Of a stretch of 28,460 nt of DNA, positions 7,933 through 16,843 are shown piece after piece. Each line of letters begins with the position of its first letter. The first letter of the stretch is position 1. The DNA comes from a virus. Where the stretch lies: positions 1 through 28,460 of the IMG/VR virus record IMGVR_UViG_3300028581_000186, one strand, 5' to 3'. The notes beneath the pieces are model-generated. The model was given only the letters and a program-made list of their open reading frames with translations. It did not search any database and was not told where the DNA came from. A program made the position numbers and the translations under genes.

Positions 7933-10295
7933 TGGCGAAAGTCAGCCACCTTCAGGCCTCTTTCACCGCTGGCGAACTGTCTCCGCGTCTGTTTGGCCGG
8001 GTAGACCTCGCCAAGTACCAGACCGGCCTGGCCAAGTGCCGCAACATGGTGCTGATGCCCCACGGCGGCGTCAACCGGCGCAGCGGGACGCGGTTTGTCC
8101 ATGAAGTGAAGGACAGCACCAAGACCGTGCGCCTCATCGCGTTCGAGTTCAGCACCGTGCAGGCCTACATCTTGGAGTTCGGCAACCAGTACATGCGCGT
8201 CTACAAGGACGGCGGCATCGTGGTCAGCGGTGGCACGACGCCCTACGAGATCACCACCCCGTACCTTGAGGCGGACCTGCCCTCGTTGAAATTCGCGCAG
8301 AACGCCGACACACTTTTCATCGTGCACCCCAGCTACCAGCCGCGCTCTTTGAGCCGCACCGACCACACCGCGTGGGCGTTCACCATTCTGGACTTCGTGG
8401 ACGGGCCGTATCTGGATGAAAATATTGACCAATCGAAGACTATTACGCCCAGCGGCAAAGGCCAATACGTGGTCAACGGAACGTTTGACAACGACATCGC
8501 TGGGTGGAACGACATGAACGCGGGTTCAGGTGCAAAAGTTCAGTGGGACAGCATGTCCATGATGGATTTGATAGGAATAGTTGGCGGTTACGCCATGGCG
8601 CAGCAGACCGTAACCCTAACTGCTGCGAATGTAGAACACACCTTGGAATTTGAGGTGAAGAGCGGCCCTATTATAATGTGCATAGGAAGTACATCGTCTG
8701 GGAGTGAAATCTTAGCTGCCGTGCCCTATGAAAAAGGTGTGCATACAGTAAAATTTACCCCCACCGTGACTACAATATATCTGTTTTTCATGAACACCGC
8801 CAACGCCAGCCGGGCAATCGACAACGTGCGCATCAGTCGCCAGGAGAGCATCACGCTCACCGCGAACTTCGACTGCTGGAACGCTGGCCACGTAGGCGCG
8901 TTCTGGCGGCTCACCCATGGCGAATACACCGGCTACGTGAAGATCACGGCTTACACCGACGCCACGCATGTCACGGCCACCGTCATGGATGCCCTGGCCT
9001 CGACTGCTGCCACGTACAAATGGCGCGAAGGGGCTTGGAGCACCCACCAGGGATACCCCAGCGCGGTGGTTTTCCACCAGCAACGCCTGTTTTTCGCTGC
9101 GACTCCCAAGTCTCCGCAAACCGTATGGGGCAGCAAAACCCAGAAGTACGTTGACTTCACCATCGGCGTGGCGGCTGACGATGCCTTGAACATCACCGTC
9201 GCGTCGAACCAGGTGAACGCCATCAACTGGCTGGTCAGCAGCAAGTCGCTTGTGCTGGGCACCATCGGGTCAGAGTGGCGCATGGGCAGCGCGGATGGCT
9301 CCGACATGATCTTGCAGCCAGCCAACGCTTCCGCCGCCCAGGAGACCAACCACGGGTCACACCCGACGCTGCTGCCGATCCGCGCAGCCGGGCAGACCAT
9401 CTTCGTGCAGCGCAGCGGGCGCAAGATCCGAGAGCTTTCCTACGATTTCCAGACGAACGGCTGGGTGGCCCCTGACCTGTCGCTGCTGGCCGAGCACATT
9501 ACCGTGGGAGGCATCACAGACATCGCCTATGCGCAGGAGCCGGACTCCATCATCTGGATGGTGCGGGCAGACGGAGTGCTGCTGGGACTTACCTACAACC
9601 GCTCCGAGCAGGTGGTGGGCTGGCACTGGCACGATACGGACGGCCTGTTTGAGAACGTCTGCACGATCCACAATGGCGAACAGGATCAGGTTTGGGTGGT
9701 CGTCAAGCGCACCATCGGCGGCGTCACCAAGCGTTACGTGGAATACTTCACCGCGCCCTTCGTGGATCAGGACATTGAGGATGCCGTCTTCGTGGATTGC
9801 AGCCTGTCGTACTCTGGCACAGCGGCTACCACCTTCAGCGGCCTTGGGCATCTGGAAGGCAAGAGCGTGGACATCCTGGCCGGTGGGTCTGTCCGCACTC
9901 CCAAAACCGTCACCAGCGGGGCCGTTACCATCGCCAACTCTGCCACCAAGGCGGTCATAGGCCTGCCCTACGTCAGCGAGTTGCAGACCTTGAAGCCGGA
10001 GGCTGGCCAGGACGACGGCACGGCACAGGGGCACCTGAAGCGCGTCAGCAAGGCCACCCTGCGCGTGCATCGCAGTCTTGGCTATGAGGTGGGCGCGACC
10101 ACCGATAAGATGTTCCGCCCGCCGCACCGCAGTAACAACACCCCAATGGGCCAGGCTCCAGACCTCTTCACGGGCGACGAGAAGGTGGCCATCGAGGGGC
10201 GCTACGACTTCGGCGGGCAAATATGGGTGCGCCAGACGCAGCCGCTTCCGCTGACCGTGCTGGCCATCATCGCGCAGGTGGGCGTCAATGGCTAG
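7932..10295 (+). CDS. Tail tubular protein B (nozzle) with an inserted lectin-like domain
   Basis: This 787-residue protein starts MAKVSHLQASFTAGELSPRL and continues GLAKCRNMVLMPHGGVNRRS, the standard opening of gp12-like tail nozzle proteins. Later signatures are WSTHQGYPSAVVFHQQRLFF and VWGSKTQKYVDF. It forms the tip of the short tail. Residues about 176-303 (8457-8840) do not belong to the usual fold: they form a CBM4/9-like module placed at the point where homologues have a short linker before the AGHVGAFWRLTHG segment. The gene overlaps its neighbours at both ends (TAATG upstream, eight bases downstream). Confidence 0.88.
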   Translation: MAKVSHLQASFTAGELSPRLFGRVDLAKYQTGLAKCRNMVLMPHGGVNRRSGTRFVHEVKDSTKTVRLIAFEFSTVQAYILEFGNQYMRVYKDGGIVVSGGTTPYEITTPYLEADLPSLKFAQNADTLFIVHPSYQPRSLSRTDHTAWAFTILDFVDGPYLDENIDQSKTITPSGKGQYVVNGTFDNDIAGWNDMNAGSGAKVQWDSMSMMDLIGIVGGYAMAQQTVTLTAANVEHTLEFEVKSGPIIMCIGSTSSGSEILAAVPYEKGVHTVKFTPTVTTIYLFFMNTANASRAIDNVRISRQESITLTANFDCWNAGHVGAFWRLTHGEYTGYVKITAYTDATHVTATVMDALASTAATYKWREGAWSTHQGYPSAVVFHQQRLFFAATPKSPQTVWGSKTQKYVDFTIGVAADDALNITVASNQVNAINWLVSSKSLVLGTIGSEWRMGSADGSDMILQPANASAAQETNHGSHPTLLPIRAAGQTIFVQRSGRKIRELSYDFQTNGWVAPDLSLLAEHITVGGITDIAYAQEPDSIIWMVRADGVLLGLTYNRSEQVVGWHWHDTDGLFENVCTIHNGEQDQVWVVVKRTIGGVTKRYVEYFTAPFVDQDIEDAVFVDCSLSYSGTAATTFSGLGHLEGKSVDILAGGSVRTPKTVTSGAVTIANSATKAVIGLPYVSELQTLKPEAGQDDGTAQGHLKRVSKATLRVHRSLGYEVGATTDKMFRPPHRSNNTPMGQAPDLFTGDEKVAIEGRYDFGGQIWVRQTQPLPLTVLAIIAQVGVNG
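8457..8840 (+). other. CBM4/9-like carbohydrate-binding domain inserted in the nozzle protein
   Basis: Residues about 176-303 of the nozzle protein begin with the opening typical of CBM4/9 jelly-roll modules (VVNGTFDNDIAGWND). They continue with alternating beta-strand segments (QQTVTLTAANVEHTLEFEV, HTVKFTPTVTTIYLFFMN) and end with ASRAIDNVRISR, the typical CBM4/9 close. Bases 8540-8780 are visibly richer in A and T and use rarer codons (ATA, TTA, GTA) than the flanks. This suggests a transferred domain. Carbohydrate binding is inferred from the family pattern only. Confidence 0.65.
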
Positions 10296-10740
10296 ACCTG
10301 AAGTCGTACCGCTCATGAGCGAGCACCTTGAGGCCGCAGTGTACCGGCCCGACCATGCCGAATACGTGCTGGCTCTGGGAGCGTGGAACGTGGGCGTGGA
10401 GGACAGCCTTGTGCGCAACGGCGGCATGGCGCTGGTGCTGGATGACGTCGTGCTGGCCATGGCTGGCGTGGCGTTCCTCTGGAACGGCGTGGGAAATATC
10501 TGGATGCGCAGCTGCCTGGGCGCAGACAAGCACCCGCTGGCCGTCATGCGGGCCACCAAGGAGTTCATGCGCATCGTTACCACCGCCTTCCAGCCGCGCA
10601 GGCTACAGGCACACGTCAGGGCTGACTCTGCCATCAACCGGCGGTTTATAGAGCATTTCGGATTCAGCGAGGAAGGAATCATGCGCGGATTCGGGCCGGA
10701 AGGCGCTGATTATGCCCTCTACGCCAGGGTGCAATCATGA
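10288..10740 (+). CDS. gp13-like GNAT-fold phage protein
   Basis: This 150-residue protein overlaps the nozzle gene by eight bases. Its order is that of the T7 gp13-like family, which has an acetyltransferase-like fold: a short N-terminal element, a central GGMALVLDDVVLAMAGVAFL, WMRSCLGADKHPL, a helix, then LQAHVRADSAINRRFIEHFG and ALYARV at the end. In this family the protein is linked to virion assembly of the internal core. The usual acetyl-CoA loop (Q/R-x-x-G-x-G/A) is not evident, so catalysis is doubtful. The final codons overlap the next gene (ATGA). Confidence 0.6.
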   Translation: MARPEVVPLMSEHLEAAVYRPDHAEYVLALGAWNVGVEDSLVRNGGMALVLDDVVLAMAGVAFLWNGVGNIWMRSCLGADKHPLAVMRATKEFMRIVTTAFQPRRLQAHVRADSAINRRFIEHFGFSEEGIMRGFGPEGADYALYARVQS

Positions 10741-11201
10741 TCCGCCCCATCACCCCGCAGGATGCCCCCGCAGTGGCCGTTATGGTGGAAAAATTCGTGG
10801 GGCTGACACAGATCAGCGGCAGTCTGGGCTTTGACGGAGAAAGCTCCGTGTCCATGCTGTCCATGTTTGGCGCCCACCCGGCCCTGTTTGGGTTCGTAGC
10901 GGAGGATGAGGACGGGATATTCGGGTTCATCATCGCCTCCATCACCCCGTTCCCGTGGAACCAGCACCGCCTTGTGGCTCAGGAGATGGGTTGGTGGGTG
11001 AATCCTGACCGGCGCGGGTCCACTGCTTCGGTCAGGCTGGTCGCGGCCCTTGAGGAAGAGGCGTGGAAGCGTGGCGCGAAGGCCGTCCTCATGATTTGTG
11101 AGCACGGTATAAAGCATGAAGCTGTTTCGAAACTGTATGAACGGCGTGGATATTCCTCGCTTGAGCATCTTTACGTCAAGGAGGTGCCGTCGTGGCAATA
11201 G
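10737..11201 (+). CDS. GNAT-family N-acetyltransferase
   Basis: This 154-residue protein is a complete GNAT domain: N-terminal MIRPITPQDAPAVAVMVEKF, a central beta-strand pair (ALFGFVAEDEDGIFGFIIAS), then motif A (EMGWWVNPDRRGSTASVRLV) giving the acetyl-CoA loop RRGSTAS. It ends with HEAVSKLYERRGYSSLEHLY, the usual C-terminal YerrGF segment. It would acetylate an amine on an unknown substrate. It follows the gp13-like GNAT-fold gene with an ATGA overlap, so two GNAT-type proteins stand in tandem inside the virion genes. Modification of a virion or host protein is possible but not shown. Confidence 0.8.
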   Translation: MIRPITPQDAPAVAVMVEKFVGLTQISGSLGFDGESSVSMLSMFGAHPALFGFVAEDEDGIFGFIIASITPFPWNQHRLVAQEMGWWVNPDRRGSTASVRLVAALEEEAWKRGAKAVLMICEHGIKHEAVSKLYERRGYSSLEHLYVKEVPSWQ

Positions 11202-12346
11202 GAACAGCATCAGCCATAGGCCTGGGCCTTAGCGCCACCAGCGCCGGGTTTAGCATCTTCAATAGTCTCGGCGGTGGCAGCGACGCACAGACGGCAGCGA
11301 ACAACAACTCGCACCTGGCCGACCTGGAGATGAACAAGTACCAGCTCAATTCCGCCCTTGCGGAGTTTGAGGCCCGGCGCATCAGGGACGTCACCGCCCT
11401 GGACGCGGATTACCTGGGGTTCGCCACCGAGCGGCAGGCCTCATGGCTGGCCACTCAGTCAAAGTTGAACAAAAGCCTCATGATTGCCGGTGACATAGGA
11501 CGGTACACGTCGTTCTCCAAGCAGGCGACGGAGGCCAAGGCACGGTCAGAGGACATCAAGAAGGCCGCTGAGATTCAGGCCGACAACACCGAGCACACGG
11601 GGGCGCGGCAGTCCAAGGTCGTCGCCACACAAACGAACCTCAAGCGGGCCATGCAGCAGGAGGACGACGCCAAGAAACTTGGCCTTGTCCGCGCATCTGC
11701 CGGTGCCCGCATGGTGGCCTACAGCGGTTCCGCCCTGGACGTCTTGCAGCATGAAGAGGACATGGCCAACGCCCGGCAGGTGTCCATTGCCACGCTTGGC
11801 GGCATGCAGGCTGACGATGTGCAGTACGATTCCAAGATCAACGCCAACTTCATCCGCCAGAAGGCCAGCATCTCGGCAGCTGCGGAGGTGCGTCAATTCG
11901 CAGACGCTCCGATGGACAACCCCGTTCTTCAGGCACAACTGGCCGCTGCCGACATCAGCACCGCCCGCGACATTGCGCTGGTGAACGAAGAGGGCTGGCG
12001 CACAGCCATGAAGATGAAGATGGACGCGGCAACGTCCATCAACCGGGCCGTCATGTCGGTGGGATCGGCGCAGTCAAGCGCCTCTGCCAGTGCCGGGCTG
12101 TCGTCTGCGTACTCTGGAATGGGCGGAATGGACTACAGCAAGGCGGGCAGCAGCCTGCTCACCGGGGCGTCCAGCATCTTTAGAGAGGCGAAGGAGGGTG
12201 GGCTATTCACCACGACTTCAAAACCCGTGGATGCCTTGGCCGGTTACAGTAGCTCATCCCCAGGATACGGGTTCGACCTGGGCAGCAATCTCAGCCCGTA
12301 TGTGTCCGCCCAAAACTACTCGCAGTTCCCTGCGTTCGACTTCTAG
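11192..12346 (+). CDS. Internal virion protein B-like (gp14-like)
   Basis: This 384-residue protein uses a GTG start preceded by AAGGAGGTGCCGTC and overlaps the GNAT gene by ten bases. It opens with a hydrophobic, Gly/Ser/Ala-rich segment (AIGLGLSATSAGFSIFNSLG), as gp14-like ejection proteins do. Long helices follow (about residues 40-270), with the family-like piece GLVRASAGARMVAYSGSALD (compare 'AS.GA.G...SGS..DV'). The C-terminus is Gly/Ser/Tyr-rich. In T7-like phages this protein leaves the head first and helps form the channel through the outer membrane. Confidence 0.72.
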   Translation: MAIGTASAIGLGLSATSAGFSIFNSLGGGSDAQTAANNNSHLADLEMNKYQLNSALAEFEARRIRDVTALDADYLGFATERQASWLATQSKLNKSLMIAGDIGRYTSFSKQATEAKARSEDIKKAAEIQADNTEHTGARQSKVVATQTNLKRAMQQEDDAKKLGLVRASAGARMVAYSGSALDVLQHEEDMANARQVSIATLGGMQADDVQYDSKINANFIRQKASISAAAEVRQFADAPMDNPVLQAQLAAADISTARDIALVNEEGWRTAMKMKMDAATSINRAVMSVGSAQSSASASAGLSSAYSGMGGMDYSKAGSSLLTGASSIFREAKEGGLFTTTSKPVDALAGYSSSSPGYGFDLGSNLSPYVSAQNYSQFPAFDF

Positions 12347-12354
12347 GAGCACCC

Positions 12355-14535
12355 ATGGGCATTTCGATACCAGCTTTTGCAATGGGCGCGGGCCAATCCG
12401 GGCAGACCAGGCTTGACCCTTACGCCGAAGACGCCCCGTTGTGGAAGGCCAACCAGATACAGGAACGGGCCGCGCAACAGCAGCAGCAGAGCAACCAGCA
12501 GTTGGCGGACACCATGGGCGCTATCGGAACGAAGTTGCCGGAGTTCATGCGCAAGTTCAACGAGCAGGAAGCCCTGACGTTCACCATGGATCGGCGCAAC
12601 AAGATGATGATCGAGGGCACCAAGGCCGTGGCCGATTGGGAAACCACGGCCACCGGCGAGAACGCCCTGAACGCCCCCAAGGCTCTCAGCGAGAAGATGC
12701 AGAGCATCAAAGAGGCGCTGTTGAAGGACGCCCCCAACGACTTGGCACGCACACGCGCCGGGCAAGACCTGGACAACCACATCGCACAATTCCAGGTGCA
12801 TGGCGAAAAGATCGCCAGAAAGGGCGCGAAAGAGCACACGGCCAACGTCATCAACAATTGGGAAGAGCGTCTGCTGTCCATGGCTGCAACCGGAGGCGGT
12901 AGCCCCCAGCTGCAAGATTGGATTCTGCGCGAGGGCGAAGCCGCATGGGTGGCTCAGGGGGTGAACGGCCTGCTCATCAGCCCCGAAGAAGCACAGCAGG
13001 GAATACACTCCTTTCAGAAGAAGGCCGCATGGGCATACGTGCAAGGCCAACTTGCCAACCCCCAGCTGCAAGACAAGATCATGGGCGAGTTGAAGCGGGG
13101 AGACCTGAAGGACGTCTTCACCGCCGAGCAGAATATCAAGGTCATGACGCAGATGGAACACATCAGGCGTGAGCGTGAAGCCGAGGCCCGGCGTGCCCAG
13201 GCCGAAGCAAAACAGCGCATGCGTGAAGCCGCCTACGATTCCCAGGAGTTTCTGAAGGACCAGGTGGACAGTGCCGCCGCCACGGGGAAAACCGCGCCCG
13301 GCACGGTGGACGCCATCGCCAGCCTGCGCAAGATGGGTGGGAACTTCGCCCGCCATGCTGACAATATGGACGCGGCTATATCTTCAAGCATGGCCGTGCA
13401 TGGCACAGTGCAATCCAGTGTTTTCCTCCCGTTTGATGAGCAGCGTTCAAAGTTGCAGGCGCTCATGCCGGGAGAGGGGGAAGACAATTACCATATCAAG
13501 ATACAAGCTGTTCAGCGCGGTCTTAGCGCCATCAGCAACCAGGAAGACGCCTTCAAGAAAGACCCAGCAGGATTTACGCTACCAAGAGCCTTCAACCAGG
13601 TTGTAAAGTTCGGTGGAGATCCGTCGAAACAAGAGGACTTTTCCAGGGTATTAGGGCTTGCGGTAGATATCCAGAAGCAAATGGGCATGCCTGAGGACAA
13701 AATCAAGGTCGTACCGCTGAAGGATGCGCAGTTACTTGCTGGCAAGTTCGCGTCCGGCAGCGAAGACGACAAGTTGTCAATCATTAAAAGTCTTGATATA
13801 TATGGGCCATTGAAGAGCAAAGCAATGGCGGAACTCAAGATCGATGCGTCAGCACAGCATGCTTCTGCATTGCTTGACACCAGCGATCCGCAGTCTGTGA
13901 ACAACGCACGGCTGCTTATGGGGGTCAACTCTGACAAAATCAAGCTGTCAGACGCAGAAGAAAAGGCTCTCAAGGCGGACGTTATAAAGAAATCGCTGAC
14001 CCCAACACTTTTGCAGAAGCAAGCCGCGTTCGTAGCCCAAGGTGGGGCCGGGCGCAGCGCCTATGCCAAGGAACTTGAGCAGGTGGGTGCCAGAGCCGCC
14101 AGTGTCGTCGGTGCTGTTAAGGCCGGTCAGATTCTCGATGCACCATACACGCACGTTGACGATGACAAGTTGGCCCTGGCGCTGGTCCCCAAAGAGATCA
14201 GCGAAAAGGACGCGGTGGCCGGGTTCGCGGCTTTGCGGTCCAGCATCAGCGAAGACGACTTGGCCGACATGAAAGCGGCCATAATCGCCAGCAAGGGGCC
14301 GGGGGTGGGTTCCCGCCTGTTTCAAGAGCGCCTGAATGATATTCGCACCCATGGGGTATGGATGAATGACGGCAACGGGTTCGTGCTCCTCGACCCTGTC
14401 ACCCGGCAAGCCGTCGCGGTTAAGGGGAGGAAGGCCTTCAAAGTGACAAACTCTCAGCTGAAGGACGCCGCCCACGGCAGGGCGACTATCACCGGCCCTG
14501 TTATGGGCGATATGCCCTTGTTCGGAGACAAATAA
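12355..14535 (+). CDS. Internal virion protein (gp15-like ejection protein)
   Basis: This 726-residue protein starts after AGGAGCACCC. It opens with MGISIPAFAMGAGQ, then a Gln-rich stretch (RAAQQQQQSNQQLADTMG). The rest is almost wholly alpha-helical, including a highly charged coil (EAEARRAQAEAKQRMREAAY, about residues 275-300). The position between gp14-like and gp16-like proteins and the size fit the second ejection protein of podoviruses, which forms the periplasmic tube during DNA entry. No enzyme motif is visible. Bases about 13560-14000 use more A/T-ending codons than the flanks, perhaps a swapped segment. Confidence 0.6.
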   Translation: MGISIPAFAMGAGQSGQTRLDPYAEDAPLWKANQIQERAAQQQQQSNQQLADTMGAIGTKLPEFMRKFNEQEALTFTMDRRNKMMIEGTKAVADWETTATGENALNAPKALSEKMQSIKEALLKDAPNDLARTRAGQDLDNHIAQFQVHGEKIARKGAKEHTANVINNWEERLLSMAATGGGSPQLQDWILREGEAAWVAQGVNGLLISPEEAQQGIHSFQKKAAWAYVQGQLANPQLQDKIMGELKRGDLKDVFTAEQNIKVMTQMEHIRREREAEARRAQAEAKQRMREAAYDSQEFLKDQVDSAAATGKTAPGTVDAIASLRKMGGNFARHADNMDAAISSSMAVHGTVQSSVFLPFDEQRSKLQALMPGEGEDNYHIKIQAVQRGLSAISNQEDAFKKDPAGFTLPRAFNQVVKFGGDPSKQEDFSRVLGLAVDIQKQMGMPEDKIKVVPLKDAQLLAGKFASGSEDDKLSIIKSLDIYGPLKSKAMAELKIDASAQHASALLDTSDPQSVNNARLLMGVNSDKIKLSDAEEKALKADVIKKSLTPTLLQKQAAFVAQGGAGRSAYAKELEQVGARAASVVGAVKAGQILDAPYTHVDDDKLALALVPKEISEKDAVAGFAALRSSISEDDLADMKAAIIASKGPGVGSRLFQERLNDIRTHGVWMNDGNGFVLLDPVTRQAVAVKGRKAFKVTNSQLKDAAHGRATITGPVMGDMPLFGDK

Positions 14536-14536
14536 T

Positions 14537-16843
14537 ATGGGCGCATGGTTTGACGAGCAGCGCCCGCAGAGCAACGAAGACGTTCTGCGCAGCTTCGATA
14601 TGCGCGAAACACCGCTCTCCGAGTATCTTGGCGCCAAGTTGTCAGAAGGCTTCGACTACACCACCACACGAGTGCTGTCGGACGAGTTTCGGGTGGCTGG
14701 TGCTGAAGAGAAGGCCTACGGGAAAGACCCACGCCCTGCCGTAGACCCAAACGAGATGGTATTCGCCGATACTGAAGGACAAGAGCGTCTGACCAAGACT
14801 GACCGGCCCATCCAGACGAAAGAGGAGTGGGCAAAGTCCGAAAGTTTCCGGCCCGGCATCAAATACGAGAAAGTTGGCGAGATGACGCCCGTGCGGGCGC
14901 AGATTCTTGCCGATGACTACGACAACCGACGCTACCGTGACAGCCTTTTGGAGCGCTCACCCACGGGCATGCGGTCCATCCTGGGCTTCGGCGCGGGTAT
15001 GATTGGCTCCTTGCCCGATCCGGTGAACGTTGTGAGTTTTGGGGCCGTGGGTGCTGGGCGGACATTTGCCCGCGCTGCGGTCATCGGTGCCGCTGAGAAC
15101 GTGGCCGCATCTGCTCTGGTTGACGCTGTGGTGCTTCCTGACCTCGCGGCCAGGGGTGAGGACGTCGGGTTCAAAGAGTTCGCCATGGACAGCATGTTCG
15201 CTGCTGCCATCGGCAGTTTGTTCGGTGTTGGCGGGCAGGCGCTCAAGAACGCCACGGAATCGGCCAGGATGCGCACGCACGTGCCAGACCGGCAGGTGTT
15301 GGCCAACTCACTGGAAAAGGCCGCTGTGGACGTTGCGGATGGACGCCCGGCTGATGTGCGGGACGTGCTGAAACTGGAAAAGGAATCGCTGGGCAGGTTG
15401 TATGATGAAGCGTTGCTTCATCCAATGGGTGGTGACTCCAAAGACGCCAGCGTGCGCCTGACGCGAGAAACATTTGCTGACGATGTTGACCGGGCCATTT
15501 CAAGCGTGCTGGTGGAAAAAGGCAGTGGGAAAGCTCGCCCTGATGGCTCCATTACTTTTGACGCCGGGTACGGACTAGTCAAAATAATCTGGAAACATGG
15601 AGAGGAATCCTCCCGTGTTCCAGGGATGCAGGTACGTAAAGAAGACATTCTGGCTTTCCCCGGCATCATCAAAGAATACGAGCCTACTTTCGACAAGCGC
15701 CACGGTGGCGTAGATTGGGTTGTTCAACGCGAGGACGGGAGGCAGGTTGTTTACGGGGTGCGAGAATACGCTGAAGATGGCGTGGCGCATTTGGTAACGG
15801 TGCATGTTCCTGACCCCGGAAAGGAAAAGGCGACCCTTTCGAGCCGCCTTAAAACTGGTGAAACTTCCGGTTCCTCTTCCGCGCTTTCCAGGCTCATCCA
15901 AGATACCACCGATGGGGCTTCTCCTCTCACCCGCACCGGGGCCGAAAGTCTCGATGCCCAGGCAGGAAAGAATATAACCACTGTCGAAGTCCCTGTCAAA
16001 GCAAAGACCGCTCCAGCCCCCCTGGATTTGGCTGACTCCGACATCAAGTTGTTGGACGCCTGGCGCAGGGATGAAATCAAGCATCTGAACGCCAACCCGG
16101 TGAAAGATCCGGTATATGACTTCGTGCGTGGCCGTATCGACGCCTCCAGCGTCACCTCCGAAGAGCGGAAGACGTTGAACTCCAAGTACGGGCAGAGTAT
16201 ATGGGCAAAGAAGGGCACTGGCGTAGCGCTGGACGTCCTTGAAACTGAAATTGAGCTATCCCCTGAGTTTGCCACTTTGCGCTCAGATTTTGGCGGGGAC
16301 AACCTTTATAGCCACCTGACCGACAACGCCAAGAGTAACAAGAGCCACCGAGAGGAGGCCATCCGTGCCATCGACCAAGAATACTACAGGCTTGAGCAAG
16401 AAATCAGAGACTACTACAGAGAAGAAGCCGCCAGAGAGTCTCGCGCTCTTGCAGGCGAAAATGAGGCACCTAATGGACCTCAAGAAGCAGCACCAGGAAG
16501 CGATCCAGTTGGAAGAGGAACAGAAGGCCAATCCGCAGCAGTAGACGATGGCCCTGACGACTGGGAGCGTGCTTTTGGCCCTTCCACCGAGCCTAACGCA
16601 AGGTGGGGCGATCCTCACCCCGAAGTCTTCACCGACCCAGCCGAGATAATCCGCCGAGAGTCCACGCCTGACGTCACCGAACAGGCCATGGCCGCGCATA
16701 TTGACGCCCTGGAGGCGGACGGCAAACTGCTTGAGATTGACCACAGAGAACTTTCTGACGCCCGCGAAACAACCAGCCGTGCCGAGCAATACGGCGAACA
16801 TCTTTTGAACATAGCCGAATGTGCGGCCAAGGTGGTGTCGTAA
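14537..16843 (+). CDS. Internal virion protein with hydrophobic region and PBECR/MuF-C-like nuclease domain
   Basis: This 768-residue protein starts one base after the upstream stop with GGAGA upstream. Residues 1-140 are polar. Residues about 145-238 hold several hydrophobic helices (RSILGFGAGMIGSLPDPVNV, then FAAAIGSLFGVGGQ), as in membrane-inserting ejection proteins. Residues about 335-445 carry a toxin-like nuclease domain, listed separately. Residues 505-640 are helical, including a coiled coil ending EQEIRDYYREEAARES. The last 130 residues are low-complexity and acidic. It overlaps the next large gene (TAATG). The layout suggests an ejected multi-domain protein. A second reading is a toxin or inhibitor delivered with the DNA. 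Confidence 0.65.
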   Translation: MGAWFDEQRPQSNEDVLRSFDMRETPLSEYLGAKLSEGFDYTTTRVLSDEFRVAGAEEKAYGKDPRPAVDPNEMVFADTEGQERLTKTDRPIQTKEEWAKSESFRPGIKYEKVGEMTPVRAQILADDYDNRRYRDSLLERSPTGMRSILGFGAGMIGSLPDPVNVVSFGAVGAGRTFARAAVIGAAENVAASALVDAVVLPDLAARGEDVGFKEFAMDSMFAAAIGSLFGVGGQALKNATESARMRTHVPDRQVLANSLEKAAVDVADGRPADVRDVLKLEKESLGRLYDEALLHPMGGDSKDASVRLTRETFADDVDRAISSVLVEKGSGKARPDGSITFDAGYGLVKIIWKHGEESSRVPGMQVRKEDILAFPGIIKEYEPTFDKRHGGVDWVVQREDGRQVVYGVREYAEDGVAHLVTVHVPDPGKEKATLSSRLKTGETSGSSSALSRLIQDTTDGASPLTRTGAESLDAQAGKNITTVEVPVKAKTAPAPLDLADSDIKLLDAWRRDEIKHLNANPVKDPVYDFVRGRIDASSVTSEERKTLNSKYGQSIWAKKGTGVALDVLETEIELSPEFATLRSDFGGDNLYSHLTDNAKSNKSHREEAIRAIDQEYYRLEQEIRDYYREEAARESRALAGENEAPNGPQEAAPGSDPVGRGTEGQSAAVDDGPDDWERAFGPSTEPNARWGDPHPEVFTDPAEIIRRESTPDVTEQAMAAHIDALEADGKLLEIDHRELSDARETTSRAEQYGEHLLNIAECAAKVVS
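15539..15872 (+). other. Candidate PBECR/MuF-C-like (barnase-EndoU-ColicinE5/D-RelE) nuclease domain
   Basis: Residues about 335-445 of the preceding protein run: FDAGYGLVKIIWKHGEES, then VRKEDILAFPGIIKEYEP, then GGVDWVVQREDGRQVVYG, then EDGVAHLVTVHVPDP, then TLSSRLK. A helix ending in (K)H-I-I-x-(K/R)H-G, a 'DI..FP.II' segment, and two or three beta strands ending near a T/S-S-R/K motif is the layout I know from phage MuF C-terminal toxins and PBECR nucleases. Candidate active residues are K353, H354 and residues in the SSRLK end. Nuclease activity is inferred only. Confidence 0.5.

Noticed and set aside
9357-10682. Open minus-strand frame of 441 codons opposite the nozzle and gp13-like genes
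   Set aside because: Low-quality composition and no ribosome site; the plus strand is coding throughout.
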